This document shows, piece after piece, positions 26,965 through 35,824 of a DNA stretch of 48,764 bases. The stretch lies in assembly GCA_015061495.1 (NCBI GenBank), contig SUWL01000012.1, positions 1 to 48,764 on the forward strand. Reading direction: 5' to 3'. The position numbers were made by a program, and so were the translations under genes. Source of the DNA: Lentisphaerota bacterium. Lineage in GTDB: Bacteria > Verrucomicrobiota > Lentisphaeria > Victivallales > Victivallaceae. The number at the start of each line of letters is the position of its first letter. Within the stretch, counting starts at the first letter, position 1. The notes beneath the pieces were generated by a model, which ran no database searches, was not told the DNA's origin, and saw only the letters and a program-made list of their open reading frames with translations.

Positions 26965-29718
26965 TTATTCGATACCAGTCCATTTATCACCGGCGCCGAC
27001 CCCGCCTTTTTTGCGGATGTCCCGGGTGGATTTATCCGTCGGCAAGGTGGAGTGCATATCGCCGATCGTGCCGAAGACCCAATATTTTTTATCCAGCACC
27101 GCGGAAAGCAGATTATTGAGTTTGAAAAGTGCATTCGGTGAATCTGCCGCCAGCACCAGCACGTTACCGTCGATTCTGATTTCAAAAGTGCCTTTGGGGG
27201 CATTGTCGATCATCAGGACGCCTTTTTCCGGGGCTTTGCCGGAGGCAATCAATTCATGGGTGATATCCCGGCGGTCTTCTTTTTCCCGGTAGTAGTAGGG
27301 GAAGTACTGGGCGAGGCGTTCACCGGCATAACGGGTGAATTCCGCCGGATCAGCCGGGATGACGATGGGCAGAGCGGAAACTTTGCCGTTGTTGAATGTT
27401 ACCAGCGGGAACTCCTGCAGCTCTTTTTCTGAAGCCTTGAATACGGTGGATTTCCAGGTGAATTCCACATCGCCTGTGCTTCCGGCGGGCAGGACGGCTG
27501 AAGTGCTGTTGGCGGCGATAACTTTGCCATTGAGTTTGATTGCCACGGGGGCGGACAATTCCGGCATGCGGAAAGTGATTTTGCCGCTGTACGGAGTTTT
27601 GAAGGTCACTTTGGCTTTGCCCTGGACCGCATCAAAGGTGAATGATGCATCGGCATCGACTTTGCTTCCGGCGGAAATTTCCGCGACGGTACGGTAAAGA
27701 CCGATGCCGCGTTTTTTCAGCGTTACCGGGAAACTGGTCATGCGTTTATCCACGCTGTTGTTGAGCATATTGCCGTCCATTGCGGCAAAGATGTAATCAT
27801 TGTCGCCGATGTACTTGTTATCGGTTACCGGAGTGAGTTTTTTCTCATTTTTGGTCTGATTGCCGATGAAGTAGATGGTATTCAAACCCTTGCCGTAGCG
27901 TGAATGCCACAATTTTGCGACGTTGCGCAGCGCGGGGACAGTCTGATATCCGGCGCGGAGGGTTTCAGTGATGATCGGCTGGTAGTAGACGAATTTTTCG
28001 CAGCCCCAGTTTTCGCTGACCTTGTAGTAAAAGGCGCGGTGGAAGCAAAAGAGCATCATCATATCCCGCAAAGAGTCGTAGAAATCTTTGATTTTCTGCG
28101 GAGTGTAGGATTGCCACGGCAGGGTGTTGCCGTGTTTTTCATGGTCGAGACCCACGCAGAAGTTATGGGGTTTGTTACCGAGCATAAAGCGCATGACATC
28201 CTGTTCGTCAACTGCGGTAAAGGTTTCGGAAAAGGTGGCGTCGGTCAAACCGTTGTCACTGCGGAAAGCATTGAAGTAGATGCTCATACGTCCGGCTATA
28301 CCTCCGGAAACACCCAGGCGGTAGCCGTCTTTGTTTTTCAGACTGTGAGTGTGATCCATCATCAGAGCGTAGCCGACAGCTTCGCGGACATAAACTTTGC
28401 CGTTGTCATCATAGGCTCTGCCGGGATGTTTGTCAACTCCGGGCATGGGTGAAGCTGCCCAGCCGACACCGGCAGCGCAGTCATAGCCGAATCCGGCGAT
28501 ATTGAGGGTTTGGGAAATTTTGGTCATATCACTCAAGGTCATATCGGCAAAGCGGTTGCCGTAAACGAGCATTCTGATATCGGTTCCTCCGGAAAGCACC
28601 CAGTTGGAAGCCACATTGGTGGATCGTTTGTCAGTGAGCATACATTCCGGGAAGTGTTTTTCGGCGAATTTTTTATCAGCCCAGGTGATGAGGTAGAACA
28701 TATAAGCGATATCTGCCTTGCGGAAGTTGTCGATGGCAGCTTCCCGTTTTTTGATATATTCGACGGGATTGTTGTTTTTTGCGCGCGGAGAATTGAAGTC
28801 ATCGGGATATTTGAATTGTTCCGGTTTGATCAGCCAGTCACCGGTTCCGGCAAAAGGAGCGTAGCCCCATGCCCATGAACCGAGACTGCCGCTCTGACGG
28901 CGGGCAGGTTCCGGGTTGAAAAAATAGGGGTCACGTTTGCCGAATCCGCCGTAATAGAATACTCCGGCGGTCGTTTCGGCAGTACCGCTGATACGCGGGT
29001 CGATGTTGTCGGCAGGGCGGAAAAATTCCGGTTTGTAATTCTGATAATCCGCCACGGCGTTGAAGTAGCGGTAATCGGGGTCAAAGGCGAAACTTACGAA
29101 ACTGATCTCATTTTTCTGCGCTTTGGAAACGACCATGCGCATACCGGTGAAGAATTTTTTCTCTTTTTTGACCAGACAGCCGTTTTCCATATAGTTGACG
29201 ATCTCTTCCGGAGAAAGCCCTGAAGCGATACCGTAATCTTTGGTATAAACGCAGGAAGCCGGGAAAATTCCGTGCAGACCTTTGTTTTCCATATCCCGGC
29301 GGAGATTTTTGTAGGCGCGTGAACCGTTCCAGTATTCGATTTTGCCGGAGGGCAGCGGGAATGCCTGATGGATGAGCAAATGCAGTTCATCATCGGACAG
29401 GTTGTCTACATAAACATCGGTACGCAGATATTTGCGGTCAGGAGTGAAGACCGCTTTAACCGCCATTTTGGGATCGCTGGCGGTATAGTTGACGGTGACA
29501 ACACCGTTTTTAACGCTGATCTCATCCGGGGTCAGGGCGATTCTGGCATGTTTCTTTTTGCCGTTGAATATCTGCAGGGTATCCAGCGGGGAGCCGAATT
29601 TTTTGCCGCCGATGGTGTACTGGAATTTTTTACCGGCGGGTGAGATCCGCAGATCACCTGCGGCGGAGAGCGTCATTGCTGAAAAAAGAATGACGGAAAA
29701 GATAAGAAGTTTTTTCAT
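26965..29718 (-). CDS. Secreted multidomain glycan-active protein (putative)
   Basis: 917 residues with signal peptide MKKLLIFSVILFSAMTLSA. An N-terminal beta region (about 25-290) resembles a mutarotase-like sandwich. A central part (about 300-620) has barrel-like alternation with FGYDCAAGVGWA and HEKHGNTLPWQSY. A beta linker follows, and the last about 160 residues (from PLVTFNNGKVSALPIVIP to NNLLSAVLDKKYWVFG) resemble the N-terminal accessory domain of alpha-glucuronidases (GH67N/GH20b type). No named GH family is recognised. AGGAAAA precedes the ATG, and it opens the secreted trio. Confidence 0.55.
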   Translation of the reverse strand: MKKLLIFSVILFSAMTLSAAGDLRISPAGKKFQYTIGGKKFGSPLDTLQIFNGKKKHARIALTPDEISVKNGVVTVNYTASDPKMAVKAVFTPDRKYLRTDVYVDNLSDDELHLLIHQAFPLPSGKIEYWNGSRAYKNLRRDMENKGLHGIFPASCVYTKDYGIASGLSPEEIVNYMENGCLVKKEKKFFTGMRMVVSKAQKNEISFVSFAFDPDYRYFNAVADYQNYKPEFFRPADNIDPRISGTAETTAGVFYYGGFGKRDPYFFNPEPARRQSGSLGSWAWGYAPFAGTGDWLIKPEQFKYPDDFNSPRAKNNNPVEYIKKREAAIDNFRKADIAYMFYLITWADKKFAEKHFPECMLTDKRSTNVASNWVLSGGTDIRMLVYGNRFADMTLSDMTKISQTLNIAGFGYDCAAGVGWAASPMPGVDKHPGRAYDDNGKVYVREAVGYALMMDHTHSLKNKDGYRLGVSGGIAGRMSIYFNAFRSDNGLTDATFSETFTAVDEQDVMRFMLGNKPHNFCVGLDHEKHGNTLPWQSYTPQKIKDFYDSLRDMMMLFCFHRAFYYKVSENWGCEKFVYYQPIITETLRAGYQTVPALRNVAKLWHSRYGKGLNTIYFIGNQTKNEKKLTPVTDNKYIGDNDYIFAAMDGNMLNNSVDKRMTSFPVTLKKRGIGLYRTVAEISAGSKVDADASFTFDAVQGKAKVTFKTPYSGKITFRMPELSAPVAIKLNGKVIAANSTSAVLPAGSTGDVEFTWKSTVFKASEKELQEFPLVTFNNGKVSALPIVIPADPAEFTRYAGERLAQYFPYYYREKEDRRDITHELIASGKAPEKGVLMIDNAPKGTFEIRIDGNVLVLAADSPNALFKLNNLLSAVLDKKYWVFGTIGDMHSTLPTDKSTRDIRKKGGVGAGDKWTGIE

Positions 29719-29800
29719 GATGAGTTTTTTCCTGAATTTTAACCGGTTATGAAGTCAGGGCATTTGTCCGGGTGTAAGAACATCGGTTGCGACAGTTGCG

Positions 29801-30580
<780 letters not shown>

Positions 30581-30604
30581 TGGAATAATCTCCTTTTTTT
30601 GTTG

Positions 30605-30619
30605 GGTAAAACGAATTAC
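30605..30619 (-). promoter_or_regulatory. 15-nt 5'-UTR element shared by both pseudopilin genes
   Basis: On the minus strand GTAATTCGTTTTACC lies in the 5' UTR. The identical 15 bases occur at 31660-31674 in the UTR of the second pseudopilin, while flanking UTR bases differ. Confidence 0.5.
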
Positions 30620-30638
30620 GCTGTTTTAGATCATAACA

Positions 30639-30667
30639 ACTATACACCATGAGGGGTAAAAATGCAA
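30639..30667 (-). promoter_or_regulatory. Predicted promoter of the intact pseudopilin
   Basis: Minus-strand TTGCAT (30662-30667), 17-bp spacer, TATAGT (30639-30644). The expected transcript has a leader of about 52 nt. Confidence 0.65.
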
Positions 30668-30673
30668 GAGAAT

Positions 30674-30722
30674 ATCAAAAAAATAATAAAAAAAATGTCA
30701 TACATTGCACGTTGTATGACAT
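30674..30722 (-). terminator. Rho-independent terminator after the second pseudopilin
   Basis: Ten-bp stem ATGTCATACA/TGTATGACAT (30695-30704 with 30713-30722), 8-base loop, then on the minus strand a run of T interrupted once by ATTA. It lies about 110 bp after the pseudopilin stop. A weaker T-tract on the other side could allow plus-strand use. Confidence 0.85.
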
Positions 30723-30831
30723 TATCTTTTTTTTGTGTTTCTGGTGCAGCGGGGATGGTTGACCGATCGGCGGTGCCCCCGCTGCAAATTGGGACAGGAC
30801 TGTTACGGCAATTTTCCTTCGGTGGTGTAAA

Positions 30832-31563
30832 TCAGGGTTTTTGGAATGTTCCGGCGAAAGTATACCAGTAGGCAGGTCCCGTATCGCCGGCATTGAATTT
30901 TGTACCGATATCCACGGCGAAATCACTGTAAATCGGTTCGGCATGACCGTCGGCAAAGGCGATATTGGCACTTTTGTTATGCCAGAGACCCAGAGGGTTG
31001 TTGCTTTTTACCTGTTCATACTCGCCTCTGGTAAAGTTGGTAAGTGTACCATTGCTTACTTCAGTTGCCAGGTGGGCAAATGTGCCGTAATGGTTGGCGG
31101 TTCCCAGACACTCCATGAAATAGGGCAGTGTTGAAGTGTTTTTTATCCGGGTTATTTTCATCGGAGCATCGGCAGCAGAGCTTCTCAATGCAGAGTTAAG
31201 TGCGTAATGCAGATAGACCTTTTCGCCATCCGGAAAGCCCTGGTTGTAGCCGAGGCTACGGTGAGTCGGGGCAGTCGGACAGGTCGCTACATCGGCATTG
31301 TAGCCGTACAGGTTGTAAAATGTCCGGTACCAGTACATCCACAACGGACTTTCACACTCATTGCCTTTGGGGAAATGGTCTTCAAAATCATTACAGTACT
31401 GCATTCCGAAACTTGCCAGCTGTTTCATATTGTTGAGACAACTGGCATTTCTGCCGCGCTCTCTGGCAGAGTTTAGCGCAGGCAATAAAATCGCCGCTAA
31501 AATGGCGATTATTGCGATGACGACGAGCAGTTCGATCAGGGTGAAGCCCATGGGCTTCACCAC
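30832..31563 (-). CDS. H-X9-DG pseudopilin with leader disrupted by tandem duplication
   Basis: 243 residues as read from GTG 31563 (MVKPMG then [18 protein letters not shown]). The C-terminal half has [18 protein letters not shown], the H-X9-DG motif. The ancestral start, matching the paralog's MKQHSPR, is ATG 31624, but a 34-bp tandem duplication (31541-31608) puts that start out of frame with the pilin body. Translation may restart at GTG 31563, which has GGAG five bases upstream within the duplicated palindrome. Otherwise the gene is switched off. Removing one 34-bp copy restores a perfect [20 protein letters not shown] leader. Confidence 0.8.
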   Translation of the reverse strand: MVKPMGFTLIELLVVIAIIAILAAILLPALNSARERGRNASCLNNMKQLASFGMQYCNDFEDHFPKGNECESPLWMYWYRTFYNLYGYNADVATCPTAPTHRSLGYNQGFPDGEKVYLHYALNSALRSSAADAPMKITRIKNTSTLPYFMECLGTANHYGTFAHLATEVSNGTLTNFTRGEYEQVKSNNPLGLWHNKSANIAFADGHAEPIYSDFAVDIGTKFNAGDTGPAYWYTFAGTFQKP

Positions 31564-31608
31564 GGAGCTCCGTGGTGAAGCCCATGGGCTTCACCACGGA
31601 GCTCCGTG
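31541..31608 (-). repeat. Perfect 34-bp tandem duplication made of two palindromes
   Basis: Copies at 31541-31574 and 31575-31608 are identical. Each is a 20-bp perfect palindrome centred on CCATGG followed by a 14-bp perfect palindrome centred on GAGCTC. The intact pseudopilin has a single, imperfect version at 30531-30564. Confidence 0.95.
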
Positions 31609-31659
31609 GTGAATGTTGTTTCATTGAAATTGATTCCTTTAAATTTTCAGTGTTTTTTT

Positions 31660-31674
31660 GGTAAAACGAATTAC
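31660..31674 (-). promoter_or_regulatory. Second copy of the 15-nt pseudopilin UTR element
   Basis: Identical to 30605-30619 and equally placed between promoter and start. Possible binding site for an RNA or regulator, or a remnant of gene duplication. Confidence 0.45.
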
Positions 31675-31694
31675 TGTCCGTTGTTTTCATATTA

Positions 31695-31723
31695 ATTATA
31701 CGTTACGAAGTGCAAAAATGCAA
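31695..31723 (-). promoter_or_regulatory. Predicted promoter of the second pseudopilin
   Basis: Minus-strand TTGCAT (31718-31723), 17-bp spacer and a consensus TATAAT (31695-31700). Same -35 and spacing as the other pseudopilin. Confidence 0.75.
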
Positions 31724-31730
31724 GTGCGAA

Positions 31731-31758
31731 TTGAAAAAAAATGAAAAAATGTTATATT
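31731..31758 (+). promoter_or_regulatory. Predicted promoter of the acyl-ACP thioesterase gene
   Basis: TTGAAA (31731-31736), 16-bp spacer, TATATT (31753-31758), divergent from the pseudopilin promoter. The start at 31794 gives a leader of about 30 nt. Confidence 0.65.
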
Positions 31759-31793
31759 AAGATGCTGGCAAGTTGAAAAAAACGAGGTGTATC

Positions 31794-32507
31794 GTGTACC
31801 AGATGAGTAATGAAATCCCTTTTACTGCCACCGGTAAAGATGGCAAACTCAAGATCCATGAAGCAGTGAATATGATGATGAATTGCTGCCAGTTTCAGGA
31901 GTATCAGGAAGTTGAATTTTGCCGCTTTTTGCGGGAAAACGATCTGGCGATCTTCCTTTTTTCCATCCAGATAGATATTTTGCGGATGCCGGAATTCCGG
32001 GAAAAGGTGACGACCGCAGTCAAAGTCTACGGCTGCAAATCCATTTACGGTTTGCGCCGCATCACCATGCGCGATGAGGCAGGGGATCTGTGTCTGATTT
32101 CCAATGCCACCGGAGCATTTTTTGACCTTAATGCCGGTAAAGCTGTGAAACTTGATCCGGCAAATCTCCCCATCAAATTCGATGAACCGGAAGCTATGGA
32201 GTGCCTTCCCCGCAAAATTCCCGTTCCCCCCGCCGGCGGAGAAAAAATGGCACTCTTTACCGTCAGACCCTCGCATCTGGATTTTAACGGACACCTGACC
32301 AGTCCGGTCTATTTCGCTATCGCTTCGGATATCCTGCCGGAGAATTTCACTTACAACCGGGTGCGTGTGGAGTATAAAAAACAGGCAAAATGCGGAGAAT
32401 CCGTCCAGCCGTATCTTTATTTGAATGGTTCAACTGCCGTGGTCGATATGCGCGGCAGTGACGGGGGCTCTTTTGCCGTTGCGGAATTTTCTGTTGCCGG
32501 TAACTGA
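31794..32507 (+). CDS. Acyl-ACP thioesterase (double hotdog)
   Basis: Releases fatty acids from acyl-ACP; relative of plant FatA/FatB. 237 residues from GTG 31794, which has GAGG at the right distance (an upstream TTG and a later ATG 31803 are alternatives). The first hotdog is the N-terminal half. The second carries the catalytic block RPSHLDFNGHLTSPVYF, matching the D-x-N-x-H pattern, then VRVEYKKQAKCGESV, the usual acidic follow-up. The second hotdog is shorter than in plants. It converges with the MFS gene 3 bp away. Confidence 0.82.
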   Translation: MYQMSNEIPFTATGKDGKLKIHEAVNMMMNCCQFQEYQEVEFCRFLRENDLAIFLFSIQIDILRMPEFREKVTTAVKVYGCKSIYGLRRITMRDEAGDLCLISNATGAFFDLNAGKAVKLDPANLPIKFDEPEAMECLPRKIPVPPAGGEKMALFTVRPSHLDFNGHLTSPVYFAIASDILPENFTYNRVRVEYKKQAKCGESVQPYLYLNGSTAVVDMRGSDGGSFAVAEFSVAGN

Positions 32508-32510
32508 CTA

Positions 32511-33782
32511 TCACCGTTTCCGGCAGAATCTGCTCCCGGAAGCGGCAAATGCGAGCGCGGAAATTACCGCAAAGGAACTTAATATTCCCCACAGCATCAG
32601 CGGCGGAACTTTGCCGAAAAGCTGCCCGCCGATCCACGGCCCTGCCGAATAACCGATGCCGCGCATCAGGGAACTTGCCGACATCATCCTGCCGGCATTG
32701 CTGCTGTTCGCTTCAGCAGATACCGCCGTGTACAGCGCCGGCTGGATGACGATCTCTCCTGAAGTAACAATGATCACCGCCGCCGCAATGAACCACGCTC
32801 CGCAAGCAAAGCCCAACTGCCAGTATCCCACCGTATAAAGTACCGATCCCAGTATCAGCTGGATGGTCAGCGGCACCCGCATTCTGGTGAGCAATGCGGT
32901 TACCGGCAGCTGCAGCACCAGCACCATAAAGCCGTTCAACGAGTAGATGGAACCCAGTGCCTGATTGGAAATCCCCACGCTTTGAGTGGCAAATACCGAC
33001 ATGGTGGAGTAGAGCTGCGAAGCAAGCGTCATCAACAGCAATGTCCCAAACATCAGCAGAATAAAGCGCGGATTGCCGGATATCGTCCGCATGATCGACT
33101 CTTCTTTTGTCACTGCACCGGAGGGTGTTTTCTCGGTGCCAATGCGGTTGTCAGCACTGTTTTGACAGCAGGTTATCCGGGTGTAAAATGTCCCGGCGAC
33201 ACAGAGCAATCCGGTGATTATGAAAAATGCCCAGAAGGGGGTTTTCGCAAAAAATGCCCCCAGCATGGGACCGGTCGCCCAGCCGATATTGTAACCGATG
33301 CGGATTTTTCCGTAATAGGAGGGGCGTTCCTCCGGCGCGGCAATGGACACCAGATAGGCATCTGAACCGACTTGAAATGCGCACCCCACTGCCGTGTTGA
33401 ACATCAATGACACCGCAAACATCCAGAAGGGTGCTTCGATATAGACCAGAAACGCCAGAAAGAAAAAGATCACTCCCCGCAGCAGTTGTCCGGCAAGCAT
33501 CATTTTTCCGTGACCGAATTTATCCGTCAGCCAGCCGCAGGGCAGCGGAGCGAGGATCACCGCCAGTCCGAGCAGGGGAAATATCAGACTGACCTGCGTG
33601 TAAGGCATCCCTCTTTGCTGATAGAGGTAGATCGGGATAAAGGGATAAACAATGGCGTATGCCAACTGGTTGAAACTCCATGCCGCAGCCAGGGAAATTC
33701 CCTTGTTGCGGCACAGGTCGCGGAGAAATTGCACAGCCAGGGAAATTCCCTTGTTGCGGCACAGGTCGCGGAGAAATTGCAT
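32511..33782 (-). CDS. MFS transporter with duplicated N-terminus
   Basis: 423 residues, twelve predicted membrane helices, with GWLTDKFGHGKMMLAGQLLR between helices 2 and 3 as the MFS loop motif. Substrate unknown; general layout of sugar or drug MFS. The first 32 residues are two copies of the 16-residue segment QFLRDLCRNKGISLA preceded by M and V: a perfect 48-bp tandem duplication covering the start region. Either ATG 33782 or GTG 33734 could start translation, with the second giving the normal-length N-terminus. Confidence 0.85.
   Translation of the reverse strand: MQFLRDLCRNKGISLAVQFLRDLCRNKGISLAAAWSFNQLAYAIVYPFIPIYLYQQRGMPYTQVSLIFPLLGLAVILAPLPCGWLTDKFGHGKMMLAGQLLRGVIFFFLAFLVYIEAPFWMFAVSLMFNTAVGCAFQVGSDAYLVSIAAPEERPSYYGKIRIGYNIGWATGPMLGAFFAKTPFWAFFIITGLLCVAGTFYTRITCCQNSADNRIGTEKTPSGAVTKEESIMRTISGNPRFILLMFGTLLLMTLASQLYSTMSVFATQSVGISNQALGSIYSLNGFMVLVLQLPVTALLTRMRVPLTIQLILGSVLYTVGYWQLGFACGAWFIAAAVIIVTSGEIVIQPALYTAVSAEANSSNAGRMMSASSLMRGIGYSAGPWIGGQLFGKVPPLMLWGILSSFAVISALAFAASGSRFCRKR
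33686..33781 (-). repeat. Perfect 48-bp in-frame tandem duplication at a gene start
   Basis: 33686-33733 and 33734-33781 are identical, adding 16 codons to the MFS N-terminus. The base after each copy differs so that one copy reads ATG and the other GTG as first codon. Confidence 0.95.
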
Positions 33783-33794
33783 GATTTTTTACTT

Positions 33795-34199
33795 TCAGTC
33801 AACGATTTTCCAGATGCCGCCGATCTTTTTGAGCGTGAATGTTTCGGTAGATTTTTTATTTTTGCGGGATATGACGGTGGCTTCGATTTTGGCAATGTCG
33901 CCTTTGATCTCGACCAGCTTCGTTTCGGCTTTGAGCATGGGGGCAAATTCAGCGGCGGCATCAGCTTTGGTTTCAGGATTTTCTTTTGCCAGCTGTTCCA
34001 GTAAGGAGAGCATACTGATCAGCTCTTTGGCTTCAACACATTTTTTGGCAGCTGCGAAGTCCGCGTTTGCCATGCTGGTGAAAAAGGTTTTCAAGGCTTT
34101 TTCCGGAGCGGAAATCTCTTTGCCCTGCGCCCGGAGCGTGACGGTGAAAAGCATGGCGGCGGCGAATGTGAACATGGCGAAAATTTTTTTGGTCAGCAT
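33795..34199 (-). CDS. Small secreted NTF2-like (DUF4878-type) protein
   Basis: 134 residues. The signal peptide runs to about residue 24 (AAAMLFTVTLRAQG). The mature part opens APEKALKTFFTSMANADFAA and ends TFTLKKIGGIWKIVD, the pattern of lumazine-binding/DUF4878 cone-shaped domains, which are usually lipid- or ligand-binding with no enzyme activity. No lipobox Cys is seen. It lies 12 bp before the MFS gene on the same strand. Confidence 0.72.
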   Translation of the reverse strand: MLTKKIFAMFTFAAAMLFTVTLRAQGKEISAPEKALKTFFTSMANADFAAAKKCVEAKELISMLSLLEQLAKENPETKADAAAEFAPMLKAETKLVEIKGDIAKIEATVISRKNKKSTETFTLKKIGGIWKIVD

Positions 34200-34279
34200 T
34201 TTTTTTATTCCTTTTTTTTTGAGGTTGCAGTCCCATTGGTTACAGCACGGTCATATTACAACAAAATGATAACACAACT

Positions 34280-34307
34280 AATATAGCATCGCGCAACTGA
34301 AAAGCAA
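34280..34307 (-). promoter_or_regulatory. Predicted promoter of the DUF4878-like/MFS genes
   Basis: Minus-strand TTGCTT (34302-34307), 16-bp spacer, TATATT (34280-34285). Confidence 0.6.
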
Positions 34308-34338
34308 GTTTATTTACTTCGTTTTTTGTATTTCTGCA

Positions 34339-34367
34339 TTGAAATTCACCTCTTGCAAAGGTATATT
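34339..34367 (+). promoter_or_regulatory. Predicted promoter of the GDPD-aat genes
   Basis: TTGAAA (34339-34344), 17-bp spacer, TATATT (34362-34367), divergent from the minus-strand promoter at 34280. It accounts for much of the 214-bp gap 34200-34413. Confidence 0.7.
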
Positions 34368-34413
34368 AATTGTAAACAACCTGTTAAACAGTTATAACTA
34401 CACGAGGTAAGCA

Positions 34414-35142
34414 ATGGTCAAATGGATCTCTCATCGCGGCGAATCAATGGATGCTCCGGAAAATACTCTGGCGGCATTCCGTCTTTCACAGGAACGGCAG
34501 ACCGACGGCATGGAGTGTGACGTTTATCTGACCACCGACGGCAAGGTGATGGTTTGCCACGACCCCAATACCACGCGCATGGGCAGTGCGCGGCTGTATG
34601 TGGAAAAATCCTCTTCTGCTGATTTGCGGGCGATCACCGTTTCCGGAGCATTTCAGCAGAAATACCCCGGCGAAAAGATCCCGTTTCTGTCTGAAACATT
34701 TCAGTTCCTCGGCGGCAGCCGGGAATATTATATCGAATTGAAAGGCACCAATCCGGAGTTGATCCCCGCTCTCAAAGCTGAAGTGGAGAAATCCGGCATC
34801 CCATCGGAACAGATCGTATTCATCAGTTTTTCCCGGGAACTCATCCGGGGAATGAAACACGCCATGCCCCGGTGCCGCGCCCTTTGGCTGAATGATCTGC
34901 GCCGGGAATACGGTATCGTCAGTGCGGATGAACTTATTGCAGAATTGGAGCATCTCGGAGTGGACGGTGTCGACGGCTGGGATCACCCTGATATCACCGG
35001 CGAACTGGTCGATGCGGTACACCGTGCCGGCAAGATTTTCGCCGTATGGACCGTTGACAATCCGGACAGTGCGGCACATCTGATCTCCTGCGGTGTGGAT
35101 GTTATTACCAGCAATTGTGCGGCGCTCCTGCAGAACTGGTGA
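34414..35142 (+). CDS. Glycerophosphodiester phosphodiesterase
   Basis: 242-residue GDPD-family enzyme cleaving glycerophosphodiesters to glycerol-3-phosphate and an alcohol. The catalytic motif is SHRGESMDAPENTLAAF, with the two family His residues and the Glu-Asn pair, then ECDVYLTTDGKVMVCHDPNT supplying metal-binding Glu/Asp and the second His. No signal peptide, so a cytoplasmic UgpQ-like role fits. GAGGTAAGC precedes ATG 34414. The barrel end is VDGWDHPDI and FAVWTVDNPD. Confidence 0.93.
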   Translation: MVKWISHRGESMDAPENTLAAFRLSQERQTDGMECDVYLTTDGKVMVCHDPNTTRMGSARLYVEKSSSADLRAITVSGAFQQKYPGEKIPFLSETFQFLGGSREYYIELKGTNPELIPALKAEVEKSGIPSEQIVFISFSRELIRGMKHAMPRCRALWLNDLRREYGIVSADELIAELEHLGVDGVDGWDHPDITGELVDAVHRAGKIFAVWTVDNPDSAAHLISCGVDVITSNCAALLQNW

Positions 35143-35144
35143 GC

Positions 35145-35822
35145 ATGTCCGGAGATAATGATTCGATCTTTCCGCCTCCGGCAAGTGCCGGTGAATATGG
35201 GATAGTGGCGGTTTCGGAAATTGTGACCTGGGAAATGCTGGCGGATGCCTACCGCCACGGTATTTTTCCCTGGCCGGGCGGAGAAGATGACTTGATCCCG
35301 TGGTGTTTCCCGCCCCGGCGCGGAGTGATCATGACCGATGAATTTCACATCCCTGCCAGTTTGAAACGGGAGTTGAAAAAATTCCCCTTTTCTCTGAAAA
35401 TCGACCATGATTTCAATGCCGTGATCACCGCCTGCGCTCAAATGCCCCGCCCGGGGCAGGACGGAACATGGATAACTTCGCAAATGATCGTTGCTTACAA
35501 CGAATTTTTCCGGCGGGGATTTGCCCACAGTTTTGAAGCATATCTGCCGGACGGGACGCTTGCCGGAGGATTGTACGGAATTTCGGTCGGCAGGATATTT
35601 TGCGGAGAAAGCATGTTTCACCGGGTTTCCGGGGCATCAAAATTCGCCTTTGTGAAAATGGCGGAAGTGCTGGCGGCAATGGGCGTGAAAGTCATCGATA
35701 CTCAAATGGTGACGAACCTGACTGCCGCTTTTGGGGCGCATGAGATTTCCGGAGCAGAATATCTGAAATTGCTTGCTGAATTCGGTGGGACTCCGTTGGA
35801 TTTTTCGGCATACCGGGGATGA
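35145..35822 (+). CDS. aat: Leucyl/phenylalanyl-tRNA-protein transferase
   Basis: Transfers Leu or Phe to N-terminal Arg/Lys of proteins in the N-degron pathway (ClpS/ClpAP). 225 residues. Family blocks are seen in order: AYRHGIFPWPGGEDDLIPWC, FPPRRGVI, TWITSQMIVAYNEF, GGLYGISVGRIFCGESMF and SGASKFAFV. ATG 35145 has GGTGAG just upstream and begins 2 bp after the GDPD stop, so the two are co-transcribed. It converges with an MFS gene 2 bp downstream. Confidence 0.94.
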   Translation: MSGDNDSIFPPPASAGEYGIVAVSEIVTWEMLADAYRHGIFPWPGGEDDLIPWCFPPRRGVIMTDEFHIPASLKRELKKFPFSLKIDHDFNAVITACAQMPRPGQDGTWITSQMIVAYNEFFRRGFAHSFEAYLPDGTLAGGLYGISVGRIFCGESMFHRVSGASKFAFVKMAEVLAAMGVKVIDTQMVTNLTAAFGAHEISGAEYLKLLAEFGGTPLDFSAYRG

Positions 35823-35824
35823 AT

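Noticed and set aside
31391-31690. 99-codon frame starting upstream of the second pseudopilin
   Set aside because: It carries the ancestral pilin start but becomes nonsense after the 34-bp duplication, so it is not a separate gene; described under the duplication.
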